DNA from: Kryptolebias marmoratus
Lineage: Eukaryota; Chordata; Actinopteri; Cyprinodontiformes; Rivulidae
Length of the DNA: 64,000 nt
Assembly (NCBI RefSeq): GCF_001649575.2
Contig: NC_051435.1
Location: 10,681,940 to 10,745,939, forward strand
Direction of reading: 5' to 3'
Position numbers and translations under genes: made by a program. The notes below the pieces were generated by a model, which did not search any database, was not told the origin of the DNA, and saw only the letters and a program-made list of their open reading frames with translations. Positions 1 to 52,700 of this stretch are shown one piece after another. Each line of letters starts with the position of its first letter. Positions within the stretch are counted from its first letter, which is position 1.

Positions 1-1568
1 TAGATGTACAGTTTTGATTTTATTCAACATTTTGCAAGATTTCATGAACTATCTATTCAAATGTGAGCATTTAAAAAAGCCTTTTTTTAAAAAAACTAGT
101 GTTGTGAAACTAAAAAGATGTTATTTTTATGATGATTTATGTAAATCATTATGTAGTAGTTAGTCCTGTTTCCACACAGCAAGATGGTTCCTCATTTCAA
201 AAATCATATTGGCTCTTTTTTTTGTTTGTTTAAACAAATAAATTCCTAAATTAAAGAGTCATATTTGATTTGGTCAATAGAAATATTCAAATTTTAAGTC
301 TTTGTTTGAGCTGCTTGGGTTGCCCAGATGATAAGACTATAAAATGTTTTTTTATTTTCCTGGGTATAATGTTGCATACGGTTCATCTGTGGTGTGTAGC
401 TACCTTCTCAGTCAGCACTGCTTTGTGTTGTGAGGTGTTTTCTGTATTCTGACGGCGTCTGCTCCACTGCTACTACTCTTGCTCCGAGCTTGCCTCATCA
501 AAAATAATGACTCCTAGATTTTTCTTTTAATTGTGTGCTCACCAAAGTCTGTAGAGGATGAACAGATGGATTCTTGGACTTGTTGTTCCTCTGCTAAATT
601 TTGGGACGCGATCGGCAAGGTAACTATTAATTCAAATAAACACGACTACATTGAGCAAAGTAATCTCCACCTGCTCTGTGTGAATACAGTTTGTTTATCA
701 AGGATGTTAGCAAAGGTCAGACAGTAATTAAAAAGTCATGTCTCTCTAACTGGTGCAGTACTGCAGCTAAAAAAAAAAATTAATAGCTTTTTTAATTAAA
801 TATGTTACAAGACGTCTGTTGTGTGAAGTTAGAAGTCAGAATCTAAGTATTTTGTTTCATAAGCTGTAAAAGCTTGTGTCGCTTGTGAAGTTTCTTTTTT
901 TTCTCCCTGCTTTTTGGTAATTTTCCTCCTTTTCAGACTGCATATCATCAGTGTTTGTGATGTCTCCAGGGAGCCATGGAATTCACATCCGGAGTTTGCT
1001 TTATGTAGACACCAATCTGTTTCATTCAGACTGAAAAACGTAAAAAAAAAAAAAAATACAGATAAGCTATTCATATCCTCCGGCTTGTTTTGAAAAGGTC
1101 ACAGAGGCATCTTCCAAAATGTCCACTTTCAGAGAGTTGTTTGATGCTTCTATGTCACAGCAGGAGAAAAAAAAAACTGTTTCACAGATCAATCATTTGG
1201 AGTTTGCAGCCTCTCTCAGTGGAACCCCATTGACAAACTGGGTTTGTTAAATGCCTGATCTTAAAGGAACCGTGTATTAGATGACTAAAGAACCGTTTGA
1301 TTGACTGTACCCTACTGTTGACATCCTGGAAGAGAGTTTGTGTAATGAATTTAGACAGTGCCTGTCAATTCAAATATATTAAAAAACAACAACAACGTCT
1401 TTATGCATAAAGCGATAAACTGATCTGCTCACATTTGTTTTTATCTTTGTATGCCAGCAACAATGAGCCTGTGGTGTTCCCTTAAGCTGAAAACACAGCG
1501 GTGTCATATGATGCATATCAAGTGCCCTCATTTAGCCATGAATATCTCCAGCTAAATCAGGAGGATGA

Positions 1569-1620
1569 CTCGCTGTGGCAACCCCTGGAAAGGGTACAGC
1601 CAAAAGAAAAAGAAGAAATT
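1569..1620 (+). repeat. short LINE-tail-like sequence
   Basis: CGCTGTGGCAACCCCTGGAA followed by GGGTACAGCCAAAAGAAAAA resembles the very common fish motif GTGGCGACCCCTGAAGGGAGCAGCC found at retroelement 3' ends. Short and diverged, so low confidence. Confidence 0.4.
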
Positions 1621-1889
1621 TAGCCTGAACGGTTTAGTTTTAAGACTGAAATACAAACACAACTCTTGGAGCAGTTCAAACCAGACAAGACACCTCAGAC
1701 TGAAGCTGGTTTATCCTGAGGATCAACACTCAAACACAACCTGACCGATGTTTTGGATGCATTTCAGTGCAACGAAAAGTGTTCAGATGTTTGTGTACTA
1801 CACAAACAGGACACAACACAGGAGAGCCAGCTCTTTAGGTCAAGACTCAGTGGTCCACTTTCATCATAAAGATAATGGACTCTTTTTTT

Positions 1890-2584
1890 GATAAAGAAGA
1901 CAAATGGTTTGAAAGAAGAGTGGAGGAAGCTGTCTACATTAAGCTGTAAAACCAACACTAAACAAACAGAGGAATTAAAGTATCTGGGAGTCTTAATCCT
2001 AAGTGATAGCAATATGAAGCAGAAGATGAAGGGACGAATTAGGGCTTCATCTGCAGTAATGAGGATATTCCTTCAGTCTGTCCTGGTAAAGGAGGAGCTG
2101 TGCTGAAAGGCATAGCTCTGTATTTACTGGTCCGTTTATGTACCAGCCCTCATCTGTAATCACGAGGGATAGATTATGTCTGGGATAACAAAATCTGTGA
2201 TTCAAGTGGCTGAAATGGGATGGCTTCAAAGTGCGGCCAGGCTCGCCTTTAGAGACTGTGTGAGGAGCTCCGTCATTCAGGGATAATCCGGAGTAGAGCC
2301 ACTGCTCCTCCGCATTAAAAGAAGTCAGCTGAGGTGGTTTGGGCATTTGATTAGGATGCCTCCTGGTGCCTTCTTCTGGAAGCTTTTCGGGCACATCTCA
2401 CTGGGAGGAGGACTCAGAACTCACTGGAGGGATTATACATCTTCTCTGGCCTGGGAATGTGTTGGGATCCCCCAAGAGGAGCTGGAGTTTGGCTCTATGG
2501 AGGGAAATGTCGGGGTTTCCCTTTTGGACACGTTTCCTTAGTGACCCAACCACAGATAAGCAGAAGAAATTGGATGGATAAATA
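1890..2584 (+). mobile_element. decayed non-LTR retrotransposon (LINE) reverse-transcriptase 3' fragment
   Basis: The frames contain the C-terminal region common in fish LINE polyproteins: EELKYLGVLILSDSN, LLRIKRSQLRWFGHLIRMPP, HWRDYTSSLAWECVGIPQEE, LEFGSMEGNVGVSLLD, ending in a GATAAGCAGAAGAAATTGGA tail. Stops and frameshifts (for example near 2104 and after 2150) show it is dead. 5' truncated, as usual for LINE insertions. Clade not assigned. Confidence 0.8.
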
Positions 2585-4956
2585 AACATCTACAATGCAG
2601 ACTTGGCTTTTCTTCCCAGGTAGTTTCACAACCTTCAAAACATGGAGCATGTCTTTGTAACAACTCACATGTTGGATGGATGGGTCATTGATTCATGTGA
2701 CTTAATTGACTCCATTATTAATGACCTTATAAACCGGAAACCAGCAATCCATAGTTGGAATGGAAAAAACCTTTCAAATAAGAGGTTGAACATGCAAAAA
2801 TTAAAATAAAAAAAGACAGAGGTCCAATTGTCGTCTTTAAAACTCTTAGGATCACCTACTTGTTCGTTTTAAATGACTGAATGTGTTCAGACTTTATTAC
2901 TGTTTCTGCCTAAACTGCGTGAGCTTTAAAAAATAATATTGCTGCATTTATTTTAGTGTTAGACTGTGGTAATTACCACAGTATAAATTAGCTCCTGTTG
3001 CTTCCAGCTTTATCACAGTGGGGAATCAGACCTCCATCTGTGGTAACGTGAACAAATATTTTGCCTTGTTTTTATAGACAAATGACGGAATTAAAAAGAC
3101 CATCTAAGCTTCCTTTTAAACCAGTCTTTTACTTCTTATCATGGAATAAAACAGTGATTTCACTGTGGGGCTCACTACCTGAAAAGGCAAAAAGATAGTG
3201 GTTTCTCCTCTCTCCACTTTATACCGATGAAGAGGAAAAGAGAATTCAACTCGAGGAGTTCATGGGGACAGTGGTCACAGCTCAGGAGCTTTCTCCCGTT
3301 CTCGTTTCTGAACAGAAGGTTTTGTAGAGCGGGCCTGCCTGAGGGGGAAGAAAAAGAGCCACTTTTTCATCAGAATATAACCTAACACATTTGTACAGCT
3401 TCAAAGTCAATGCAAGCTCAGACTTCAAGGTATCACATGAAACTTTTATCAATGAGCAGAGATGTGCAAGAATAGGAAGGAATTCAGAGAATGAGGAAAA
3501 GAGAAAAGAGATTTAGATTCAAATTTGATCCTGATCAGAAAGAATCCTGTGGTATTTTGTTTTGCTCAAAGCAGTTGTTGATATCAAGCAATTTGGTCTA
3601 ATAAAAAAAGAACCATAGTTGATCTGTGAGCAGGATTCATTAATTCCCAGTGGATTAAAGGCGTGTTTTGCATGTTCATGACTAAAGGTTAAGTCTAAAG
3701 TTCATTGTTGTAGTTTTGTGCTTTCGAAGATATCTAAAGACGGGGAAAGAAAAAAAATCTTCTTTAGCTTCCTTTATTTTCCACCCTCTGCTGCTTGCTT
3801 TGCAAAACTTGTCAGCGGATGCAAATGCTTTTGCAGCACATGGGCAGAAGTGATGTACGCATGTGTGCCACAAGTGTGAGGGAGGGTGATGCTCTTTTGG
3901 AAGGCATCACATTCATTTAGCATGTGCCTAATGTTGTGGGTGCTGTGACTGACTGAGCAGAAGGAAGAGGGCAGCCAAGCAGTCTGCTGCCAGTGTGTCT
4001 GCATGGGAGAAATAAGATGGAGGAGTTGCTCTTCTACCCTTGGTGAGCTCATCCACAAAGAGCACTTTTGCAAAGATCTGGCTAAAACACTACAACCTCC
4101 TCGCTTGCATATACGTATTTTCATGAGGACTTTTCTGAATTCCCACTGTTCTTACTGGTTGTGCTGCTGGATGTAAGCAGTTGCAACCAAATGATCACCT
4201 TATTTAAGGTTTTAGCTATGTATTGCTTTGCACTCACAAGCTAATTGTCTGTAAGGTATGTTTATCATGTGTTGAATTTTCAGAGAATTAAAATAGCATA
4301 GTTAGACAGGAAAACTCAAGTCTACTGCAATAAAAGTAACTCTGTGGGCCTTCTTTTATTCCTTTGCAGCTCCAGCAGACGGGTTTTAATTAGTGGGACA
4401 TTCCACAGAGTAAGTTAGCGACCAAGTGAGGGAAAATGGAGGTGAAGAGAGCAGTGCTTGTGACAGTCTCTCTCATTTGAGGCAGATAAAAGATGAAAAT
4501 GGAGGCTTTGATTCTGCTCTTCAGCAAGGCCAAAAGAGATTGAAGCACGATGGAAAAACGAGCCGCCATTGGAGAAGAGACCTTGTTCCCTTAACGCACA
4601 TCTTTAGTGTATTAACAGTTTGATGCTTCAAACCACAAGCTGAATTGCTGTGTAATGACTGGCTCTTCGAAACGTTGATCTGCAGTTTAGTTTCAGATGG
4701 AGGCGTTTTCTGTCTCTGGGGATTCGAAGCATCTCCCGCTGTGAGAGTTTTGCTCCAAAATAAGATGGAATTCTAATGGAATCTGGTTTGAGTTTATCAT
4801 TTAGGTTGTGAAGTGGATTTTTGTTTTTAGGATGGTAGAAGATGAATAGAAAATTTAAATGTTTAGTAATTTAATAATGGTTTGCTCTGTAGAGTTAAAT
4901 GCTCAGGACTTTCAAACGTTACAGCAGTGACTTGGCAACAGGATGATTCTCTAACT

Positions 4957-5081
4957 CAGTGGTTCCCAGCCCTGTTCCTTGAGCAACACTACCCTGCATG
5001 TTTTATTTGGTTCCCTGCTTTGACACACCTGATTTGAATGAGTGAGTAATTAGCGATTAGGACCAGGGTCGGGAATCACTG
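4957..5081. mobile_element. hAT-like MITE with 8-bp target site duplication
   Basis: 125-bp element bounded by imperfect inverted termini CAGTGGTTCCCAGCCCTG and CAGGGTCGGGAATCACTG, flanked by CTCTAACT and CTCTAAGC (6 of 8 matching). Inside is the TGACACACCTGATTTGAATG core typical of fish hAT-derived MITEs. No ORF. Confidence 0.7.
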
Positions 5082-5438
5082 CTCTAAGCTGCCACCACTG
5101 ACCGAGTGTTTTCAGTAAAAATGAAGTAATCTGATTTATCTGTACAGCCCAGCGGTGTGTTTGTAAGGATAGACCTCTTACTGTTATCCTGTGTGTAGCT
5201 GTCAGATGAAATCACAATGAAACAAAGTACATCTGCCTTAACTTTAGGATACTGCTATTTTTTCCTGCTACAGCTTACTAGTTTTTGCACAAACTGCCTC
5301 TAGGAAACTACAAATGCCAAAGCACGCTGCCTTGCATCTCCTCTCATTTTCTCCCAGCGAGATGGTACATCTGCTGCCAAATTCTAATCTGGTGTCTGAT
5401 GTTTCCGTCTCACTCTGTCGTCTCTTATGCACTCCTGA

Positions 5439-29839
<24,401 letters not shown>

Positions 29840-31040
29840 AGATGTTTAATCTCTCTTCCCGTCCAGAATGCACACAGTCGCTAACAAAAAGAAGTGAGAA
29901 AGACTGACTTTTCTTTTTTTATAAATCCGCCCCAAACTTATTCCAGTCTCACTTTGCAAGCTGTTTGCGAATACAAACACTAAGCGTACTAAAAGCTCCA
30001 GATTTGACTCCTCCCGATCTGCCGCTTACTGCTGTCAGCTTCTGTTACACAACAACATGTCCGCCGTCATTCAGCCAAGCTGAAAACGTTGCACTGGCGG
30101 AGCTCTGTTGTACAAGCCCGGTCAACAAAACGACGACAGCGAGCACTTTACACGCAGTCCAGTCACGTGAGTGCTTAAGCGACGCCAAGTTTTAGTGTAA
30201 TGTCTTTACAGAAGAGCTTAAAGTGGAAATAAACGGTTTGAACTGTGTTCCGTGGTGCTGAGTGTGGAGAAATGACCTCTTTGCTGTTTGAACACGGTGT
30301 TGTGCATTTAATTTTAAATGAATAAAATGTTCTTTTTTCCATTGATAAGAGTATTTTCATGTGTAGAATTCAGACCCATCCATGCAGCCTAATTTATCCG
30401 TTTGAAATTAAATTTCCAACACAGCATTGTGTGCTGAAAGTGAAGTGGTCCGAGTGAAAGGTTCAGTCGAAGGGATGGGCATTCCTGTGATTTACGAAGG
30501 ACGTTATAGATCCTCATGTTGTGTATATTCTATAAATACATACTTTTCCAGTGAAGGTCTATGTTAAGTGTACTGACTTGTGTATTTTGAGTTTGAGGCA
30601 CAATGTTGAAATGGTGTTAAACATTTTGTTAAATATATTTGTACATGATATTAAATCACCATTAACACTGAATTCCTTTATCTGCTTGTTGTTGCAGTCT
30701 AGTTAATTTATTCACAGTGCCAATGGCTTGGTCAATTGTAAAAGCAATATATTTTATAATAGTTATTTTTGCACAGCTACTAAGACATTTTATGATTCTC
30801 AGTAATATTGAGATTTCAGTGCATGCTACAATTGCAGTTTATATTACAGAGTAACCTATAAAAACAAATGTTTCAGGGGCTCCGTGCCATCAGCTTGATT
30901 ATTTTATGATGTATGTTAAATGCAATTGTTGCCATGTTTTCAGTATTGTGGGCTTTATTAGCTGTGATACTGTAATTGAACATTACTGCCATAGTCACCC
31001 ATGGAAGAGCGAAATAAAGACCCACTGAGGAAAATCTGTG
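29840..31040 (+). other. tanc1: tanc1 3' UTR with three candidate poly(A) signals
   Basis: Noncoding sequence after the tanc1 stop. AATAAA hexamers occur at 30228-30233 (followed by a GT-rich stretch near 30243-30268), 30321-30326 and 31013-31018 (also followed by GT-rich sequence). The last is the likeliest distal site, so alternative 3' UTRs of roughly 0.4, 0.5 and 1.2 kb are possible. The end is inferred. Confidence 0.6.
31013..31018 (+). terminator. candidate distal poly(A) signal of tanc1
   Basis: AATAAA hexamer with a T/G-rich downstream element at about 31037-31077, about 1.17 kb after the tanc1 stop codon. Confidence 0.5.
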
Positions 31041-32249
31041 GAGTCGCATTGTTGATTAAGATGATTTGTGTGTTTTGAGAAGTTATTGAAACTTGTAAAT
31101 TGTGGCCACACATAGCAACTACAGATAATTAAGTATTTTAATGGACATGGTGTTAAATATTAGAGAAACCCAGTAACATGATACCGGAATTCAGTGTAAG
31201 AAAATTAATGAAACTAGCTCTACTCGGGTGGTTCCCCCATAAAAGCTAATGAAGCTGCTCTTTAATATGAATGGGCCAGTTAATGAAGTATTCACGACAG
31301 AACAACCAGTCAGCCTTCATCGCTGCATTTTAAAAAACAAACTCAGCCAAAATATACAAGTGGTCTCAGGGGACAAATGATTTAACAGCACTGTGCAGCT
31401 CTGTCTTATTAGTATGTTTCCAGCCTTGCATTTTTTAAATCTAGAATGTTATTTCTCTGTTTAAGTGGAGCATAGTAGCAAATAACAATGAATATTAAAG
31501 GCCTAGTATTCCTTCACCCACTATCTTTCATGCCAGAGTTTAAGACAATCATCCAATGTTTGAGAACCATTTTGGTCAAACCTTGATAATAATATACACA
31601 AAATCATGCAATACAGCAAAATGTCACACTCACTGTGTTGTGAATGACTCATCTAAGACCATGCCAAATATTAGCTCAATATCTGTAAGACTGACTTTTA
31701 AAAAAATGGTGATAATTCAGTTGGCTATGGCAGCCATCTTGAATCAGGTTGACTCTAAAAGTTAAATCAGTTGCAGACATACATCCAATGATCATTTCCT
31801 GAAAGTTTCATTAAATTTGTTCAGTGGTTCATGAGACAGTTTGGCCATAGATACAGGCAAAAAATTGCCTTCACTTTTCAGAGGCGTTTGATAAAAATCT
31901 TGGATAACCCCAATGATAATCATGTCAGACCAAAGAAGGTTTTGACAGCAAATCATCCGTGTGCAGAATTACCTGCAAGCACTCTTATTTAAGACCAGTT
32001 TGAAATGGCTGTTGCTCATTTAGTTTTTACATAGAACATAATGCCTCATAACTAACTGGTCTGCCAAAACAAAAAAAGGTTGTGTTGAATAAATGTAAAT
32101 GTAATGTGATTCAGATTTGTTTATGAGATGTGACCCAGCATGAGTCCTTTAAGATCTCAGCACTTCAGTGTAAAGAGCACTTGTCACAGAAGCACAAATT
32201 ACAGATTAATAATTTTAAGTACCTGCTGATCCAAAATAAGCGGCTGGTT
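31041..32249. other. intergenic gap between convergent tanc1 and wdsub1
   Basis: About 1.2 kb between the probable tanc1 3' end and the wdsub1 stop; it must also hold the wdsub1 3' UTR. A minus-strand ATTAAA (31266-31261) is a possible wdsub1 poly(A) signal. Otherwise mainly dispersed-repeat copy 3. Confidence 0.55.
31494..31870 (+). repeat. copy 3 of ~400-bp dispersed repeat
   Basis: ATTAAAGGCCTAGTATTCC at the left end, then TTAGCTCAATATCTGTAAGA, CAGCCATCTTGAATCAGGTT, GTTTCATTAAATTTGTTCAG and TTCATGAGACAGTTTGGCCA. Close to full length. Confidence 0.8.
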
Positions 32250-48098
<15,849 letters not shown>

Positions 48099-49646
48099 CG
48101 TTTGGAGACCAGATGTGGAGTGGATGAGGAAGCAGTTTGCGCACAAGGTGGCGCAATAAACTCAGATATTTACCTCCCAGCCACCTTATTTTCTGTCTAA
48201 TCCGAGCAAAAACACACAGCTGGTGAAACGCAGCTCCTTATTCCCTCCTGCTGCCACACCACTGAAATCTTTGTCTTATCGGTCTTGTGACGCAGTTACA
48301 CAACACTGAAAGTTGAGTCACGTTTATATAATTTAGCCATAAATAACCTGAGGTTTAATGTTCAACCCAAAGGTCTGCAGCCTTTACAACCACAGGAGAC
48401 ATTTCTGCTGTTTCTTACAATAAATCTAATTTATCCAGAGCTGCAAAATAAAGATAACTCACTGAATGGTACATAAACATTATACACAATGTCTTCAAAA
48501 CTCTACTTTGTTACAGTATAGATTTAAATTGTTGACATTTATTAGTAACTTTGAATGAGAACATAAATAATATGTATTTCTGTAAGTTTTCAGACACAGC
48601 CGGCAGATCCCTGGTATTATAACCAAAACAAAGTGGACTTTTATTTCTTTAAGCTGGTTAAAAGCCACTATATAGCTACAAGTGTTTAAATTATTCAAAA
48701 ACTAATGCCAAACACAAAACTTAAATTCATTAATGAAAGATTTATGGGCTAACTCTGAAAAGCAGGTTTATTTTTTTCATCCTGATATTCATTACTTAAA
48801 AGTTCCAAAATAAAAAAAAAACATCACTGTTCATGTCACAATATTTATATTATTGTTTTTTTATTATTATTTATTTTTACTTCAGCCTTTAAGGCACCCT
48901 TATGAGTTTGTATTTTGGGTCCTAAACCACATTCAGGTCTCACCTAGTGGCTGACAAAGAGAAGCCCTGAGATCAACGCCTGAAACCTTTGGCGATTATT
49001 CATGCTGTAAGACGTACGTCAGTTCAGAGGGAAGGTCTGTAAATGTGTTCTGTGCAGGACACAAATGTAACACACCGCATTAAAAAAACAAACAAAAAAA
49101 CATTTTCTGAAGCCAGAGGTCAGGCACAGAGTTTCCACAAGTTTTAAATAAATGTTCAGACATGCTACAATCATTAATCTTTATAAAAACTCAACATGTA
49201 ATACCTGGACTTTCAGAAATTAAATTAACATCGCCTGTCAATGAACCTGCTGTATTTTACACATTAAAAAAATCCAAATGAACAGTAGTTTTGATATAAT
49301 CCTCAGGTCAAAGTTTTAAATAATTCATTACCTCCTTTTACTCCATATAACAATATTCTATTTCTTCAGCTTTGTGCAATTTTCTTAGTGAAGACAATAC
49401 ATGAGGAATACATAAAGATATGATCCAGAACTGATGACAAAAAAGTAAAAAAGAAACTGATCCTGATGTACAGCACTGTTTGAAACAGCATAAAGGTATT
49501 TTTTCTCCATCCTCAGATGGACCTGGAGCTCGTTTTTTCTCTTTGCACATCAGTTTTACTATAATAGTTTATTGTTTTAGAGTCAAAAGTGAAAAGACAG
49601 CCTTCAAAATTACAGAAACAGGAAACTGTCCACATTCGGTTATTTT
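48099..49646. other. wdsub1 upstream / baz2b 3' flank
   Basis: 1.5 kb between the wdsub1 start codon and baz2b stop codon; both genes are on the minus strand. Holds the baz2b 3' UTR. Minus-strand AATAAA candidates lie at 49573-49568, 48875-48870 and 48864-48859; none can be chosen by sequence alone. No further gene seen. Confidence 0.55.
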
Positions 49647-49794
49647 TTACTGCAGGAGTTCAGTCCATCGTTTGTCAAAAAACTTCCTCATGCTGTGGCC
49701 GGCTCGCCCGATTTCAGAGTCATCCTCATTAAATTTTTCACAGTTATCGAAAACCAGGTTCACGTCGATGATGAAGCTCTCCAGATTTAAGTAC
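49647..49794 (-). CDS. baz2b: baz2b terminal coding exon, bromodomain part 2
   Basis: YLNLESFIIDVNLVFDNCEK then FNEDDSEIGRAGHSMRKFFD and KRWTELLQ, stop TAA at 49649-49647. The Asn of FNEDD is the conserved acetyl-lysine anchor. Confidence 0.96.
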
Positions 49795-52700
49795 CTGTAA
49801 TCATTAAAAGGAGGTATTTAGGACATTATCAATTGAGTTGTGTAAAATTTACAAATGTAAACTAAATATATGAACCAGGAAAACTTACAGGTTGTTGATG
49901 AGCTTCTCCCTGATGGTGGAGAAGTCCATTGGCTTCTTGATGACTTTCTTATATCCGGGAACAGATTTGTAGTTGACGGGTGTAAGGAAGGGCCATGCGT
50001 CTTGATGGGCCTCCAGCTCAGCCAGCAGCACTCTGGAACAACCAACCATCACTGGGCTTTTACTACAACTTTAATAGGATTTATTTAAAGTATAGACTCA
50101 GTGTTTTTATTTAAACCTCTAAAAAGCACAGGTTTGAATAAAAGCTCAGTGTGTTTTGGGGACAGTAATGGGCCCCTTGCTCACATGGGTGCTTTACCTT
50201 ATCCCCTTTAACCAATAAACTCAGTGTTTACAGTTTCTTGGTAACAAAAAGAAGGTTTTAAAAAGTGCCACCCACTGGGCCTTCTGCACAGAGAGAGTAT
50301 GTGCATGTACGTACCGGCACACTGCCAGCTCACTGCTGCTGTCCTTGGATGTTCTGGCTCTTTTCGCAGGACTGTCATGCTTGGCGTCTGAGCTGACATC
50401 CCTCCTCTTTTTCAACTCTTTGGTACCTCTCTTTGGCACATTGTTGCTGCTGGCAACCTCCTCACTGATGAGCTCTCCCGCCACAGATGGCTTACCGTTT
50501 CGATTTCCCTCCCCACTTCTCCTCCCTCCCACAGCTGTGCGGCTTTGTTGCTTCCTGCTGTGAGGCAACTGACCATTTTCCTGAATGACAGAACACACAC
50601 AAGACTGTAGATGATCCCAAAATGTATCATCTGCTTATATACGAATAGGATGGGGGAAATTAAAAAAAAACAACTCATATCAGCTAAGTGGTCATTCAGT
50701 TTGGTTGTTAACGTACCTTTGCTACACAAAAAGAGCAGAACCAGTCTCCCTCAAGTACTGTGGTGATCTTGGGATTGTGGCAGTAGGTGTGGCAGCCTTT
50801 GTCACAGCCATTACAAAGTAAAAGCAGTTCCTCGTCATCACCCTTTTGACAGAGCTGGCAGTGCTGAAAACATTTAAAGCAAATAAGCATCCTACACCAC
50901 AGGCGCTGTGGTTAAAATTCTGATGGAACTACTTCACACCAGTGTAAAATTCAGCAGCGTCAACATGAATAAAGTTAGTGAAGTTAGGAAATTGAGAACT
51001 GACTGGTAACTCTTTCTTCCAATTTCAACTTTCATAGGATGAAAATCAAGCATGAGAAATTAAAGGAAAAAAAGGACTTCTTATGCTCTCTAAGATTATT
51101 CTGCAGGGGCTTGAATAAAAACACACAGTCCAATCATCTATATGCCAGATTTCTTAAAATAAATATAACTCATGAAACCTAAAAGGATGTTGTTTTTTTA
51201 ATAAAAATGTGCATTTTTATGGCGCTACAAGTTTATAAACATAAATATTGTAAAGTATTAAATGTGTTAACAAGATGAGTAGCACTAACCACTTTCATGA
51301 TGGCTCGTGTCCAAGTGATGGTTTTCTGCAGCTGCTGGATGCAGAGCCACAGCTGAGCTGAACTGCACACCTGACTGAGGGCTTTACGCCACAGTTTGAT
51401 CCCAGGAGTCACCTCCTGCTTGCTGCTGAGGAGGGAGAGAAGAGACTGCATGTAGGTTTTACTTCAGAGCAGGACAGGGAGGTGGATGTTGAGGAAACCA
51501 GAACCATTTTACAGTGTGATGTAGCATCTTTTGTTACACGCTACCTCTAACAGAAATACGAACATAAAGACATTACCCTGGAGAGGCTGCAGTTTCACAT
51601 TTCTCTAAGTACCTTCGCTCAATGTTCTTCTCTAGCTCCGCGAACCTGGTGACAGCTATATCAAGAGGATTGTTGGGCTGCCGCATCAAAGAGACAGAGG
51701 GCTCCTTCTGGTTCGTTTCTCTCGGACTCTTATTTTCAAAAGCAGAGGAAGCAAATTGTTTGTGCTCATAATAGACTAGATGCTCACTGTTGGACTGGGG
51801 CTCATGAGGCATCCAACCCTGATGGAGACATCGGTGAAATAAGGCCATAAAAATACTATAAGTAACGATGTGGTTTATATTAAAGTATATGAGAGATGTA
51901 AACACATGACTACACTGACGTACCTTGACCTGTAGGTTGGCAGAGATGACCTTTTTCTCCAGAGTTTCAACCTGCCGCAGCAGATTAATGTCCACCTCCA
52001 TGGCCTGCTCTTCAACACACCAGCTCTCCACTCTCTTTTTCCTTAACTCACACATTTCTGGTTCTGCTGTATCTAGTTCTGCCCACACAGACAAATTAAA
52101 ATATTACAGCAACTATTGCCGACTGAAACCAATAAATATATGCATTTATAAAAGACGATATAACAGTATTGTTTGTTCATTAATCCCTGCTTGGAAGTTG
52201 AATTGTGCAGAAAAAAAGTGAACAAACCATCTTTGTTTCTGGAGAAGAGCTGGCTCATGTGCTCTATGTGTTTTTGGATCTGTTTCTGCAGAACCCTCTC
52301 TCTGATGCCCCGACAGTGAAGGGTCTTGAGCAGACTCTGCAGTTTCTCCATGTCTGACACTCTCCACCAGCCACGCAGCATCTCTAACAACACACATTGT
52401 TGATCAAATTTCAGACAAATAATGAACTTGTTTGACAGACAATCACCACATCTTGTATTCTGATGATCTGATGGGAGGGAAGAAAATTTAGTTTAGCGTA
52501 TTTAGTTTGTGCAATGTGCTTTTCTTACCTTCAGGGATAGGCTGAGGATGAGAGTAGTCTTGCGTTGTGGCTAACTTCACAGCAGGGCTTGAGGCACAGG
52601 GGAGTGTCGTCTTCATCAGCGGGTCTGTGGTCTTACTTTTGTTGACAGAGCTGTTTTGTGCCAGACAGAGGTCCCTGTTCTCATTACCCTCTGCTTGCTG

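Noticed and set aside
533..615. Exon-like segment ending in AAG|GTAACT
   Set aside because: The encoded CSPKSVEDEQMDSWTCC has no similarity to TANC1 N-terminal sequence as I know it, and there is no matching acceptor or neighbouring exon.
4426..4623. 65-codon open frame upstream of the first tanc1 exon, considered as a missing tanc1 exon
   Set aside because: The peptide does not resemble TANC1, and the preceding acceptor-like CTTTGCAG leads into stop codons.
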